Shown here one piece after another: positions 1 to 9,106 of a stretch of DNA of 64,000 bases. Every line of letters begins with the position of its first letter. Within the stretch, counting starts at the first letter, position 1. The DNA is from Sphingopyxis sp. H073. Its GTDB lineage: Bacteria > Pseudomonadota > Alphaproteobacteria > Sphingomonadales > Sphingomonadaceae. The stretch spans positions 62,001 through 126,000 of the forward strand of contig NZ_LNSG01000009.1 in the NCBI RefSeq assembly GCF_001468395.1, in the 5' to 3' direction. Under the pieces are notes generated by a model, which did no database searches, was not told the DNA's origin, and saw only the letters and a list, made by a program, of their open reading frames with translations. The position numbers and the translations under genes were made by a program.

Positions 1-642
1 GATTATACCGATCCCAAATCGGATGTCGCGCAGTTCAATCTGCAAAAGCCGGTGCCGGGCGAAGACATAACGGTCAGCTATATGAAGACCCTGCCGCGCG
101 AAGCGCCGGCGGGGTCGAAATGGGTGTACAAGACCGGCGAGACCAATTTGATCGGCGTGCTGGTGTCGAGCGCGACCGGCAAGACACTCTCGGATTATCT
201 GTCAGAGAAGGTCTGGAAACCGTTCGGCATGGAGCAGGACGGCGTCTGGATGCTCGGGCCGACGGGGCACGAGATCAGCGGCTGCTGCATGTCGGCGAGC
301 CTCAAGGATTATGCACGCTTCGGCCAGTTCATCCTGAACGGCGGCGTCGCGGGGGGAAAGAAGGTTCTGCCTGACGACTGGCTCGCCGCGGCGACGACCA
401 AGCAGGCGGGCATCGACATTCCCGGCCGCGGTTATGGCTATCAATGGTGGACGAACGACGATGGCAGCTTCGCCGCGCAAGGAATTTTCGGTCAGGGCAT
501 CTTCATCGACCCGAAGCGCAGGCTTGTGATTGCCTCGAACGGCAATTGGCCGACCGCGACCGACCCCGAAGGCGTCGGCAAGGCGCGCGAGGCCTTTTAC
601 AAGGCGGTGCAGGCTGCGATCGACCGCGAAGCGGCGAAATAA
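1..642 (+). CDS. Serine hydrolase, beta-lactamase/6-aminohexanoate-dimer hydrolase-like, 5'-truncated by the window edge
   Basis: The frame is open from base 1, so this is the C-terminal part of a longer protein; an internal GTG at 52 is unlikely to be the true start. The visible part has a Y-K-T-G-E-T-N segment, which resembles the conserved YxN/YxTGET region of the class C beta-lactamase fold in NylB/EstB-like esterases. A later G-Q-G-I-F stretch sits where the third active-site motif is expected. The nucleophile motif SxxK would lie upstream and cannot be seen. Substrate is unknown: an ester, amide or beta-lactam are all possible. Its tail faces the tail of the next, minus-strand gene 6 bases away. 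Confidence 0.75.
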   Translation, partial: DYTDPKSDVAQFNLQKPVPGEDITVSYMKTLPREAPAGSKWVYKTGETNLIGVLVSSATGKTLSDYLSEKVWKPFGMEQDGVWMLGPTGHEISGCCMSASLKDYARFGQFILNGGVAGGKKVLPDDWLAAATTKQAGIDIPGRGYGYQWWTNDDGSFAAQGIFGQGIFIDPKRRLVIASNGNWPTATDPEGVGKAREAFYKAVQAAIDREAAK

Positions 643-648
643 ACGGAG

Positions 649-1041
649 TCAGGCAGCGACGGAAACCGTCGTCGCCGCGCGCTGGGCGAGCCACGCCGCC
701 GCAAGCGGTATGGCGACGCCCAGCACCATGATCCACCAGGTGTCGGCAAGCGTCACGGCACGATAGAGCCCGGCGCCGATCACAGCCCCGGCGACGATCC
801 ACCCGGCATTGGCGCTTGCGGACATGCGCATCGCCAGCCAGCTTCCGCCAAAGGTGCCGACGAACCAGCCGATCAACAGGGCGATGGTCGATGCGAGGGG
901 GATCAGTACCTCCCCGGTTTCGAGGTCATAGACGTCGGGCGACAATTCGTTTCCCGCATATTGCGCGAGCCATAGCAGCGCGAAAGCGACGACGATCCCC
1001 ACGAGGGTTGCTGCGACCGTCCGCAGGATGTTGCGACCCAT
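649..1041 (-). CDS. Small integral membrane protein, unknown function
   Basis: 130 residues with an N-terminal hydrophobic helix (about residues 7-27), a short polar segment, and three further hydrophobic stretches (about 50-70, 80-97 and 103-120). This suggests four membrane helices. I recognise no catalytic motif. It is the last gene of a minus-strand run after purF and the SDR gene. The 60-base gap to the SDR gene means it could be cotranscribed or have its own promoter. Confidence 0.6.
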   Translation of the reverse strand: MGRNILRTVAATLVGIVVAFALLWLAQYAGNELSPDVYDLETGEVLIPLASTIALLIGWFVGTFGGSWLAMRMSASANAGWIVAGAVIGAGLYRAVTLADTWWIMVLGVAIPLAAAWLAQRAATTVSVAA

Positions 1042-1101
1042 AACCGTGCCTTTGACCAGATATTTCGGGCCGAAACCTAACGGCCGAACGCAAAGATCGC
1101 G

Positions 1102-1830
1102 TTAAGCATCGACCATCACTTTGGGCAAGGCATGGAAAGCGGTGCTGTCGAAGCCCGCGATCATCAGCTTCGCGACATATTCGCCGACGGCCGCGGGATC
1201 CTTGATGCTTTGCGGATCCTCGCCCGGATAAGCGCGCGCGCGCATCTGGGTGCGCGTGCCGCCGGGATCGAGGATCGCGGTGCGGACGTTCGAGATATTG
1301 CGCATCTCGGCGCCATAGCTCGTCACCAGCACTTCAAGTGCCGCCTTCGACGCGGCATAGGCGCCCCAATAGGCGCGCGGATCGCGCGCGACGCTGCTCG
1401 ACAGCGCGAGCAGGCGGCCACCCGGCGCGCGGCGGAGCAGCGGATCGAAATTGGCGATCAGCGCCTGCTGCGCGACAAGGTTCAGCGTCAGCAGTTTGTT
1501 GAATTCCTTGCCGTCGATCGCGCCGACCGGGGTCAGCGTGCCCAGCATCGCCGCGTTGAGGACGAGCATATCGAGGTGCTGCCAACGTTCGGCCATCGCG
1601 GTGGCAAGCCGCGCGATACTGTCGCCGTCCGTCAGGTCCAATGGCGCGATCGTTGCGCTGCCGCCGGCCTCGTGAATGCGATCTTCGAGTTCCTCGAGCC
1701 CGCCCGGGGTACGTGCGGTGATGACGACATGCGCACCGCGTGCCGCCAGCGCTTCGGCGATCGCCGCGCCGATACCGCGGCTCGCCCCGGTCACGAGTGC
1801 GACCTGACCCGCCAAATCTTCAGATACCAT
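1102..1830 (-). CDS. Short-chain dehydrogenase/reductase (SDR family)
   Basis: Classical SDR of 242 residues. It has the TGASRGIG dinucleotide-binding glycine motif near the N-terminus, an NAA segment after strand 4, and the catalytic Ser...Tyr-x3-Lys set (SSS...YAASK). I chose the ATG at 1830 because GGAG lies 6 bases upstream; this places the start just after the purF stop (10-base gap). The upstream in-frame ATG would overlap purF. SDRs of this type oxidise or reduce alcohols, ketones or acyl thioesters with NAD(P)H, and the substrate cannot be read from the sequence. Closeness to purF suggests cotranscription rather than shared chemistry. Confidence 0.85.
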   Translation of the reverse strand: MVSEDLAGQVALVTGASRGIGAAIAEALAARGAHVVITARTPGGLEELEDRIHEAGGSATIAPLDLTDGDSIARLATAMAERWQHLDMLVLNAAMLGTLTPVGAIDGKEFNKLLTLNLVAQQALIANFDPLLRRAPGGRLLALSSSVARDPRAYWGAYAASKAALEVLVTSYGAEMRNISNVRTAILDPGGTRTQMRARAYPGEDPQSIKDPAAVGEYVAKLMIAGFDSTAFHALPKVMVDA

Positions 1831-1840
1831 GATCACTCCG

Positions 1841-3298
1841 TCAGACAACGCGCTCGGCAAGCAGCGAAAACTGGTCATCGACCGCTTGCTCGTCGAAATC
1901 GGTCAGCGTGGTCGGATAATCGCCCGTAAAGCAGGCGTCACAATATTGCGGGACGTCGTCGTTGCGCCGCGCCTCGCCCAGCGCGCGATAGAGCCCGTCG
2001 ATCGTCAGGAAGGACAGGCTGTCGGCGTTGATGAAATTCGCCATCTGCCCGACGGTCATCTGCGCCGCGAGCAGTTTGGCGCGCTCGGGCGTGTCGACGC
2101 CATAGAAACAGCTGTGCTGGGTCGGCGGGCTCGCGATGCGCATATGCACCTCGGCTGCGCCTGCATCGCGCATCATTTGCACGATCTTCAGGCTGGTCGT
2201 GCCGCGAACGATCGAATCGTCGATCAGCACGATGCGCTTGCCGCTGATCAGCGCGCGGTTCGCATTGTGCTTCAATTTCACGCCCAGGTGACGAACCTTG
2301 TCGCCCGGCTGAATGAAGGTGCGGCCGACATAGTGCGAGCGGATGATGCCCAGTTCAAAGGGAATGCCCGATTCCTGCGCATAACCGATTGCGGCGGGGG
2401 TGCCCGAATCGGGCACCGGGATGACAAGATCGGCCTCGACCGGGTTCTCGCGCGCGAGTTCGGCGCCGATCGCCTTGCGCACCGAATAGACGCTGGTGCC
2501 GTCGACGATCGAATCGGGGCGCGAGAAATAGACATATTCGAAGATGCACGGCCGCGCCGAGCGTTCGGCGAAGGGGCGGTGCGACGAAAGCTGGCCATCA
2601 CGAATGATCACCAGCTCGCCCGGATCGACCGAGCGGACGAATTCAGCGCCGACGACGTCGAGCGCCACCGTTTCGGACGCAAGGATGTGCGCATCGCCGA
2701 GCTTGCCGATCACGAGCGGGCGGATGCCCAGCGGGTCGCGGCATCCGATCATCCCCTCCGCGGTCAGGCAGATCAGCGAATAGGCGCCTTCGACCTGCTT
2801 CAGCGCGTCGATGAAGCGATCGAGCAGGGTGCGATAGTTCGATGTCGCGACGAGGTGAATGATGACCTCTGTATCGCTGGTCGACTGGAAGATCGAACCG
2901 CGACGTACGAGAATCTTCTTCAGCGCCGTTGCGTTGGAGATGTTGCCGTTGTGCGCGACCGCGAAACCGCCGGTCGACAGGTCGGCGAAAAGCGGCTGGA
3001 CGTTGCGCAGCGCCGTCTCGCCGGTCGTCGAGTAGCGGACATGGCCGATCGCCGACGCGCCGCCCAACTGGCGAATGATGTCGTCGCGGTCGAAATTGCC
3101 GGCGACATGTCCCATCGCGCGGTGGGTATGAAAATCCTTGCCGTCGAAGGCAGTGATGCCTGCGGCTTCCTGGCCGCGGTGCTGCAGGGCATGAAGGCCC
3201 AGCGCGACGACGGCTGAGGCGCTGTCGGCGCCATGAATACCAAATACGCCGCACTCCTCGCGGAGCTTGTCGTCATCGAAAGGGTGGGTCGTCAGCAT
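1841..3298 (-). CDS. purF: Amidophosphoribosyltransferase
   Basis: Catalyses the first step of de novo purine synthesis: PRPP plus glutamine gives 5-phosphoribosylamine. The start at 3298 puts the invariant nucleophile in the sequence EECGVFGI at Cys16, so a 15-residue propeptide would be removed to expose it. The N-terminal half is the Ntn glutaminase domain (HRGQEAAG, then GNISN). The C-terminal half is the phosphoribosyltransferase domain, with the PRPP loop VLIDDSIVRGTT. The length of 485 residues is normal. A longer reading to 3388 adds an unlikely proline-rich leader. It is divergent from hisI over a 154-base gap. Confidence 0.96.
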   Translation of the reverse strand: MLTTHPFDDDKLREECGVFGIHGADSASAVVALGLHALQHRGQEAAGITAFDGKDFHTHRAMGHVAGNFDRDDIIRQLGGASAIGHVRYSTTGETALRNVQPLFADLSTGGFAVAHNGNISNATALKKILVRRGSIFQSTSDTEVIIHLVATSNYRTLLDRFIDALKQVEGAYSLICLTAEGMIGCRDPLGIRPLVIGKLGDAHILASETVALDVVGAEFVRSVDPGELVIIRDGQLSSHRPFAERSARPCIFEYVYFSRPDSIVDGTSVYSVRKAIGAELARENPVEADLVIPVPDSGTPAAIGYAQESGIPFELGIIRSHYVGRTFIQPGDKVRHLGVKLKHNANRALISGKRIVLIDDSIVRGTTSLKIVQMMRDAGAAEVHMRIASPPTQHSCFYGVDTPERAKLLAAQMTVGQMANFINADSLSFLTIDGLYRALGEARRNDDVPQYCDACFTGDYPTTLTDFDEQAVDDQFSLLAERVV

Positions 3299-3452
3299 GA
3301 CATTCCAGGGGCAGGGGCCAAGGGGCGGGGGCAGTGACTGCGGCGCATATAGGGAGGCTTGCCGCAAATGTCGCCCCCCAAACTTCACATGATTGTCACA
3401 GGCCGGACCCGGACGGGTGACAAGCGCAGCAAAGCTGCTCTAAAGGCCCATC

Positions 3453-3827
3453 ATGGACCAGAAAGCCGACACGACCGACCGCTTCCAGCCGCGCTTCGAC
3501 GCCGCCGGTCTCGTCACCGCGATCGTCACCGATGCCGCGACGGGCACGCTGCTGATGGTCGCGCATATGAATTCCGAAGCGATCCGGCTGACCCAGGAAA
3601 CCGGGCAGGCGCATTTCTGGTCTCGCTCGCGGCAAGCGCTGTGGCGCAAGGGGGAGACCTCGGGAAACGGACTGACGCTGGTCGAGATGCGCGTCGATTG
3701 CGATCAGGATGTCCTGCTGCTGCGCGTAACGCCCGCTGGGCCCGCTTGCCACACGGGCCGGCGTTCCTGCTTCTATCGCCGTGTCAACGCAGATGGTGGC
3801 CTGACCTTTCTCCACGACGATGCGTAG
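3453..3827 (+). CDS. hisI: Phosphoribosyl-AMP cyclohydrolase
   Basis: Third enzyme of histidine synthesis; it opens the adenine ring of phosphoribosyl-AMP. At 124 residues it is the monofunctional form without a fused HisE. Visible signature: [17 protein letters not shown], and the metal/catalytic cluster VDCDQD...[13 protein letters not shown], which carries the conserved Asp and Cys residues. An AAAGG lies about 7 bases before the ATG. The next gene starts inside its last codons (8-base overlap). No other his genes are in the window. Confidence 0.95.
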   Translation: MDQKADTTDRFQPRFDAAGLVTAIVTDAATGTLLMVAHMNSEAIRLTQETGQAHFWSRSRQALWRKGETSGNGLTLVEMRVDCDQDVLLLRVTPAGPACHTGRRSCFYRRVNADGGLTFLHDDA

Positions 3828-4359
3828 GGTGCGTGCCGCCTTCCTGTTCGGCGCGCTGTTGCTCGCGGGCTGCGATCGGCACCCGCAGGCGGACAGCGAC
3901 CGGACGGTCGACGCGAACAGCCCGCTCGAACTGGCTGCGCGCGAGCGCGGGATCGTGCGACCCGATACAGCCAGCCCGACGGGCGTGTTCGAACGCTCGC
4001 ACGAACTCGGGCGCGACGCGATGTGCGTGGTGCCCGACGGCGCGGGTCAATGGCGCTTTGCCTTGTCTGCGTCTTTCGGTCCCGGCCTGCGCTGCGCCGC
4101 GCGCGGGACGATCCTGCGCGAGGGGCAGGGATGGCGGATGCGCTTCGCCGACGCCGAGGGGTGCGAAGCGCTGGTCCATGAGGAAGAGGACGAACTCCGG
4201 CTGCCTGGCAGCCTGCCCGCGCAATGCCAGACGATCTGCTCCGCGCACGCGTCGCTATCCGGGTTGCGGCTGCCGCGCGCAAGCTGGTCCAAGGAGGACG
4301 CGAAACGCTTGCAGGTCGCGGATCCGCGCGGCAATATGATCCAACCGTGCGGCAGTTGA
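3820..4359 (+). CDS. Putative lipoprotein, unknown function
   Basis: 179 residues starting with a basic n-region (MRR), a hydrophobic core and a lipobox-like LLLAGC, so Cys20 is the likely lipidated residue. The mature part is rich in Asp/Glu/Arg and has six further cysteines (residues 68, 93, 113, 135, 140 and 177). These could form disulfides in the periplasm. I recognise no family. It overlaps hisI by 8 bases and is probably translationally coupled to it, although no role in histidine synthesis is implied. Confidence 0.65.
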   Translation: MRRVRAAFLFGALLLAGCDRHPQADSDRTVDANSPLELAARERGIVRPDTASPTGVFERSHELGRDAMCVVPDGAGQWRFALSASFGPGLRCAARGTILREGQGWRMRFADAEGCEALVHEEEDELRLPGSLPAQCQTICSAHASLSGLRLPRASWSKEDAKRLQVADPRGNMIQPCGS

Positions 4360-4388
4360 GACGCGCCGATTCCCGGCACCTCCCGCCC

Positions 4389-4404
4389 TTGACGTTCACG
4401 TCAA
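4389..4404. promoter_or_regulatory. Perfect palindrome TTGACGT-TC-ACGTCAA before the MerR gene (putative LiuR-type operator)
   Basis: A 7-2-7 perfect inverted repeat lies 20 bases before the MerR start codon. Its first half can also serve as a -35 box (TTGACG). MerR-family regulators of branched-chain amino acid and acyl-CoA catabolism (LiuR) are known to bind palindromes of the TTnACGT...ACGTnAA type. Autoregulation by the downstream MerR protein is therefore the simplest reading. I did not find a second copy before the acyl-CoA dehydrogenase, liuB or ivd genes in this window. Confidence 0.6.
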
Positions 4405-4424
4405 CGGAAACTATTCTGGCCCGT

Positions 4425-4856
4425 ATGACCGAAGAATACGGCCACGCCCACATCGATACGCCCGATCATCTCGGCCGCGACCAGTTCAGTATCACCGACC
4501 TGTCGACCGAATTCGGCGTCACCGCCCGCGCGCTCCGCTTTTACGAGGACGAGGGGCTGATCAGCCCGTCGCGCCGCGGCCTGTCGCGCATCTATTCGAA
4601 GCGCGACCGTGCGCGGCTCGCCTGGATCCTGCGCGCCAAGCGCACCGGCTTCAGCCTTGCCGACATTCGCGAGATGATCGATCTGTACGACGTCGGGGAC
4701 GGCCGCAGGCTGCAGCGCCAGGTGACGATCGAGAAATGCGAGCAACGCATCAACCTGTTGCAACGCCAGCGCGACGATATCGACAGTGCGGTCGAGGAAC
4801 TGACGCGCTTTATCGATATGGTCAAAAAGGTCGACGCCAGTCAGAAAGTGCGCTGA
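4425..4856 (+). CDS. MerR-family transcriptional regulator, probably of acyl-CoA/branched-chain catabolism
   Basis: 143 residues. The N-terminal winged helix-turn-helix includes TARALRFYEDEGLISP followed by the R-x-Y-s-x-r-D-r-a-R-L wing. A long C-terminal helix (about residues 85-135) would form the dimer coiled coil. No metal-binding cysteine cluster is present, which argues against CueR/ZntR-type sensing and for a small-molecule or acyl-CoA ligand. The start at 4425 is chosen because the HTH begins soon after and the palindrome at 4389-4404 then lies in the promoter. The next gene, 63 bases downstream, is an acyl-CoA dehydrogenase. This arrangement is seen in LiuR-like systems. Confidence 0.85.
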   Translation: MTEEYGHAHIDTPDHLGRDQFSITDLSTEFGVTARALRFYEDEGLISPSRRGLSRIYSKRDRARLAWILRAKRTGFSLADIREMIDLYDVGDGRRLQRQVTIEKCEQRINLLQRQRDDIDSAVEELTRFIDMVKKVDASQKVR

Positions 4857-4919
4857 GCCTCGACTCTTGCGCCTCCCCGGACGAGATATTGCTAACCCCG
4901 CTTTCCAGAAAGATGAGTC

Positions 4920-6722
4920 ATGCCCGCCTACCGCGCCCCCATCCAGGATACGCTCTTCCTGATCAACGACGTCCTCGGCGTCGAGCGCTACGCCAACCTG
5001 CCAGGCTTCGCCAATGCGACCCCCGACATGATCGAGGCGGTGCTGACCGAAGCGGGCAAATTCTGCGAAGAAGTGCTGTTCCCGATCAACTATTCGGGCG
5101 ATCAGGAGGGCTGCACGCGACACGAAGACGGATCGGTCACGACGCCGAAGGGGTTCAAGGAGGCCTATAAGGCCTATTGCGACGCCGGCTGGACGACGCT
5201 GACCCAGCCGGAGGAATTCGGCGGACAGGGCTTGCCGCACATCATCGGTTTCCCGGTCGAGGAATATCGCATGGCGGCGAACCAAGCCTTTTCGATGTAC
5301 CCCGGCCTCACTCAGGCGGCGGTGGCGGCAATCCTCGTCAAGGGATCGGAGGAGCAGAAGGCGACCTATGTCCCGAAGATGATTTCGGGCGAGTGGGGCG
5401 GCACAATGAACCTCACCGAACCGCACTGCGGCACCGATCTCGGCCTCATCCGCACCCGCGCGGTGCCGAATGCCGACGGCAGCTATGCGGTGACCGGCAC
5501 CAAGATCTTCATCTCGTCGGGCGAGCATGACCTCACCGAAAATATCGTCCACCTCGTCCTCGCGAAGACGCCCGATGCACCCGACAGCGTCAAGGGCATC
5601 TCGCTCTTCATCGTGCCCAAATTCCTCGTCAACGAAGACGGCTCGCTCGGCCAGCGCAACACCCTCCAGTGCGGCTCGATCGAGCATAAGATGGGCATCC
5701 ACGCCAATTCGACCTGCGTGATGAACTATGACGGCGCGAAGGGCTGGATGGTCGGCGATGAGAACAAGGGGCTTGCCGCGATGTTCGTGATGATGAACGC
5801 CGCGCGCCTCGGCGTCGGCATCCAGGGGCTGGGACAGGCCGACATCGCTTTCCAGAACGCGGTCCAATATGCGCACGACCGTCGCCAGGGCCGCGCGCTG
5901 ACCGGGCCGCAGGATCCCCAGGAAAAGGCCGACCCCCTGTTCGTCCACCCCGATGTGCGCCGCATGTTGATGGACGGCAAGGCAGTGGTGGAGGGGCTGC
6001 GCGCGCTCTGCCTGTGGGGTGCGCTGCAGGTCGACCTCGCGCATGTCGCCGAGACCGAGGAAGAGCGCCAGCATGCCGACGATCTCGTCAGCCTGCTCAC
6101 CCCCGTGATCAAGGGCTATGGCACCGACAAGGGCTATGAGGTCGCGACCAACGCGCAGCAGGTGTTCGGCGGTCACGGTTACATCGAGGAACAGGGCATG
6201 TCACAATATGTCCGCGATGCCCGCATCACGATGATCTATGAAGGCGCGAACGGCGTGCAGGCGATGGACCTCGTCGGCCGCAAGCTTGCGCAGAACGGCG
6301 GCCGCGCGATCCAGACCTTCTTCGCCATCGTCGATGCGGAATGCGCCGCGGCGAAGGACAAACCGGCGTTTGCGGATTTCGCGAGCCGTCTTGAAAAGGC
6401 GAACGGCGAACTGAAGGCCGCGACGATGTGGTTCATGCAGAACGGCATGACGAACCCGAACAACATCGGCGCGGGCGCGCATCACTATATGCACATCATG
6501 GGTATCGTCGCGCTGGGGTTGATGTGGCTGCGCATGGCCGAAGCGGCGCAGAAGGCGCTGGACGACGGGCGCGGCAACAAGGATTTCCTTCAGGCGAAGC
6601 TCGTCACCGCGCGTCACTTCGGTGAACGTTTTGTCCCCGACGCCGGCGCGCTGCGCCGCAAGATCGAAGCGGGCAGCGAGGCGATGATGACGTTGACGCC
6701 GGAGCAGTTCTTCGCGGCTTGA
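4920..6722 (+). CDS. Acyl-CoA dehydrogenase, large (about 600 residue) family with extra C-terminal domain
   Basis: FAD enzyme that introduces an alpha,beta double bond into an acyl-CoA. The protein has the usual N-terminal helical domain, the beta domain with MNLTEPHCGTDLG, and the C-terminal helical domain ending in the IYEGANGVQAMDL segment, which holds the likely catalytic Glu. A further domain of about 130 residues (from about 470) is typical of the DmdC/FadE5-like branch. Those enzymes act on 3-methylmercaptopropionyl-CoA or on medium and long straight-chain acyl-CoAs; I cannot choose between them. It is distinct from isovaleryl-CoA dehydrogenase at 17.3-18.5 kb. It probably belongs to the regulon of the MerR protein just upstream. 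Confidence 0.92.
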   Translation: MPAYRAPIQDTLFLINDVLGVERYANLPGFANATPDMIEAVLTEAGKFCEEVLFPINYSGDQEGCTRHEDGSVTTPKGFKEAYKAYCDAGWTTLTQPEEFGGQGLPHIIGFPVEEYRMAANQAFSMYPGLTQAAVAAILVKGSEEQKATYVPKMISGEWGGTMNLTEPHCGTDLGLIRTRAVPNADGSYAVTGTKIFISSGEHDLTENIVHLVLAKTPDAPDSVKGISLFIVPKFLVNEDGSLGQRNTLQCGSIEHKMGIHANSTCVMNYDGAKGWMVGDENKGLAAMFVMMNAARLGVGIQGLGQADIAFQNAVQYAHDRRQGRALTGPQDPQEKADPLFVHPDVRRMLMDGKAVVEGLRALCLWGALQVDLAHVAETEEERQHADDLVSLLTPVIKGYGTDKGYEVATNAQQVFGGHGYIEEQGMSQYVRDARITMIYEGANGVQAMDLVGRKLAQNGGRAIQTFFAIVDAECAAAKDKPAFADFASRLEKANGELKAATMWFMQNGMTNPNNIGAGAHHYMHIMGIVALGLMWLRMAEAAQKALDDGRGNKDFLQAKLVTARHFGERFVPDAGALRRKIEAGSEAMMTLTPEQFFAA

Positions 6723-6767
6723 CCGGCGCCTTTGCAACCATCGCCGCCGCCATGCGTGGAGGCGGCG

Positions 6768-8258
6768 ATGAGCGACCTCGTCCCGATCGTCATTGAAGGC
6801 CGCAACTGCTGGCGGATCGAACGCGCCGACAAGGCGCGGATGATCGTCGATGCTGCCGATTATTATGCGCTGCTTGAACGGCTGATGGCCGGTGCCAGGG
6901 AGCGCATCCTGCTTATCGGTTGGGATTTCGATCCGCGGATCGCGCTGAAGCCCGACAGGGACGGCATCGGCGAGTCGCTTGGCGACTATCTGCTGCGCCT
7001 CGCAAAAAATTGTCCTGACCGCGACATCGACATCCTCCGCTGGAATTTCGGGGGCCTGAAGCAGTTCGCGATGCCGCGCATCGTCGCGATGATCGCGCGG
7101 TGGAAGATCACGCGCTCGATCAGTTTCCGGCTCGACAGCGCGCATCCGGTCGGGTGCAGTCATCATCAGAAGGTGGCGGTCTTCGACGACCATCTGGCGG
7201 TATGCGGCGGCATCGACGTCGGCTCGCGACGCTGGGACACGCGGGGGCACAAGGACGACGATCGGCATCGGACGGCCCCCGACGGAACGCCCTATATGCC
7301 CTGGCACGACAGCACGATGTTGCTCTCGGGGCCGGTCGGCAATGCGCTTGCCGATCTGGGTAACGAACGCTGGCAGCGCGCGACGAAGAAGCCGCTCCGC
7401 GAAATCAACGGATCGGGGGAGGGGTGGCCCGACGATCTGGAGGCCGATTTCGAGGGTGTCGACGTTGCAATCTCGCGCACCCGCGCCGAGTATGACGGCT
7501 ATGAGGAAATACGCGAGGTCGAGCAGCTTTATCTCGACATGATCGCCGCGGCGAAGCGCTTCATCTATTTCGAGAATCAATATTTCACCTGCGGCAAGAT
7601 CGCCGCCGCCATCGCCGAACGGCTCAACGAGGATGATCCGCCGGAATTCGTGATGGTGATGCCCGAAACCGCCGACGGCTGGCTCGAACAGATGGCGATG
7701 GACGCCGCGCGCGTGCAACTGGTGCGCGAAATCGCCAAGGCGAAACACGGCGACCGGCTGCGGGTCTATTATCCGCGCACCAAGCGCGGCGAGGCGATTT
7801 ACGTTCACGCCAAGACCGCAATCGTCGACGATCGGGCGATCCGTGTCGGGTCGGCCAATCTGAACAACCGTTCGATGGGGCTCGACAGCGAGTGCGACGT
7901 GACCATCGACTCGGCGCTGCCGGCCAATCACGGCATCGAGCCGGTCATTCGCCGCCTGCGCGAATCGCTGATCGCCGAGCATCTGGGTGTCGATCCGCTA
8001 GAGGTAGCGCGCCGGTTCGAAGCCAGCGGTTCGCTGATCGGGACGATCGAGGGATTGCGCGGCCAGGGGCGCTCGCTCGAACTGCTCGACCTCGTTTCGC
8101 CGGGTCCGATGGACGAGTTCATTGCCGAGAACGAACTGCTCGATCCGACGAGCCCCGATGCGATGTTCGAAAGCCTGACCGAACGCGGCCTCAGGAAAAG
8201 CTGGCATCGCGGTCGTGACTGGATGCGGCGGCACCGGCCTTTCCGGCGAAAAGCCTAG
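6768..8258 (+). CDS. Phospholipase D-family protein with two HKD motifs
   Basis: 496 residues. The two HxKxxxxD motifs are HHQKVAVFDD near residue 132 and HAKTAIVDD near residue 346, each followed by the conserved GS/GG-x-N-like segment. This is the complete bipartite active site of the PLD superfamily. The start at 6768 has GGAGG about 6 bases upstream. No signal peptide or membrane helix is evident, so it is probably cytoplasmic or peripheral. Activity could be phospholipase D or phosphatidyl transfer; the YENQYF-type segment before the second half is typical of bacterial PLDs of this size. It ends tail-to-tail with the CitE-like gene, sharing 4 bases. Confidence 0.9.
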   Translation: MSDLVPIVIEGRNCWRIERADKARMIVDAADYYALLERLMAGARERILLIGWDFDPRIALKPDRDGIGESLGDYLLRLAKNCPDRDIDILRWNFGGLKQFAMPRIVAMIARWKITRSISFRLDSAHPVGCSHHQKVAVFDDHLAVCGGIDVGSRRWDTRGHKDDDRHRTAPDGTPYMPWHDSTMLLSGPVGNALADLGNERWQRATKKPLREINGSGEGWPDDLEADFEGVDVAISRTRAEYDGYEEIREVEQLYLDMIAAAKRFIYFENQYFTCGKIAAAIAERLNEDDPPEFVMVMPETADGWLEQMAMDAARVQLVREIAKAKHGDRLRVYYPRTKRGEAIYVHAKTAIVDDRAIRVGSANLNNRSMGLDSECDVTIDSALPANHGIEPVIRRLRESLIAEHLGVDPLEVARRFEASGSLIGTIEGLRGQGRSLELLDLVSPGPMDEFIAENELLDPTSPDAMFESLTERGLRKSWHRGRDWMRRHRPFRRKA

Positions 8259-9106
8259 TCCGCCAGCGACAATATATGCTGTGCCTGTTTAAGGTGCGGC
8301 GCATCGACCATCTTGCCGTCGACCTGCAGCACCCCGACGCCCGGGTTGGCCGCGAAGGCATCGACGATCGCCTGGGCGCGCTGAACCTCTTCGTCGGCGG
8401 GGGTGAAGGCGGCGTTGATCGGTTCGACCTGCGAAGGATGGATCGCCATCATGCCGGTAAAGCCGTCGCGCCGCGCGCTGGCGGCATAGGCGGCAAGCCC
8501 GGCCTCGTTCTTGATCGCCGGGAACACCGTGTCGATCGCAGCGACGCCCGCGCCGTGCGCCGCGAACAGCGTGAGCGCGCGCGCAATCTCATAGGGTGAC
8601 GTGTAGCTGCCATCCTCGGTGCGGCTCGTCGTCGCGCCGATGGCAGCGGGCAAGTCCTCCGCGCCCCAGGTCAGGCCGACGAGGCGATCCTTCACTTCGC
8701 GATAGCTGCCGAGCGTGAAGATCGCCGCGGGGGTTTCGGTCGCGATCGGCAGGATCGGCGGCAGCGAGGCGTCGCGCGCGGATTCGCTCCGCAGAATCGT
8801 GTCGAGTTGCTGGATGCTGGGCGCGCCTTCGGCCTTGGGCAGCATGATCGCGTCGGGCCGTCCACCGACGATTGCCGTGACGTCAGCGGCGGTCATATGG
8901 CCGTCGAGTGGATTGACGCGCACCAACGTGATGACCTCGCGTTCCCCGGCCAGATATTCGGCGACCGCCGCGCGTGCAGCTTCCTTGTTGGCGGGCGACA
9001 CCGAATCCTCCAGGTCGAGGATGATCGCATCGGCGCCCGATGCTGCGGCCTTGGCGAAGCGTTCGGGACGATCCCCGGGAACGAAAAGGAGTGAGCGCAG
9101 GCGCAT
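8255..9106 (-). CDS. HpcH/HpaI aldolase / citrate lyase beta-like CoA-ester lyase
   Basis: 283 residues of the CitE/CLYBL fold. The signature segments are RSLLFVPGDRPERF, the metal-binding LDLEDSV, the catalytic region TET...GAEDL, and AIHPSQV near the C-terminus. Relatives cleave malyl-, citramalyl- or methylmalyl-CoA to acetyl-CoA plus an oxo acid. The start codon shares one base with the stop of the upstream MaoC gene (TGATG), so translation is coupled. Its place at the end of the methylcrotonyl-CoA carboxylase operon suggests a role in acyl-CoA catabolism. It is not the DRE-TIM HMG-CoA lyase (LiuE). Confidence 0.88.
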   Translation of the reverse strand: MRLRSLLFVPGDRPERFAKAAASGADAIILDLEDSVSPANKEAARAAVAEYLAGEREVITLVRVNPLDGHMTAADVTAIVGGRPDAIMLPKAEGAPSIQQLDTILRSESARDASLPPILPIATETPAAIFTLGSYREVKDRLVGLTWGAEDLPAAIGATTSRTEDGSYTSPYEIARALTLFAAHGAGVAAIDTVFPAIKNEAGLAAYAASARRDGFTGMMAIHPSQVEPINAAFTPADEEVQRAQAIVDAFAANPGVGVLQVDGKMVDAPHLKQAQHILSLAD

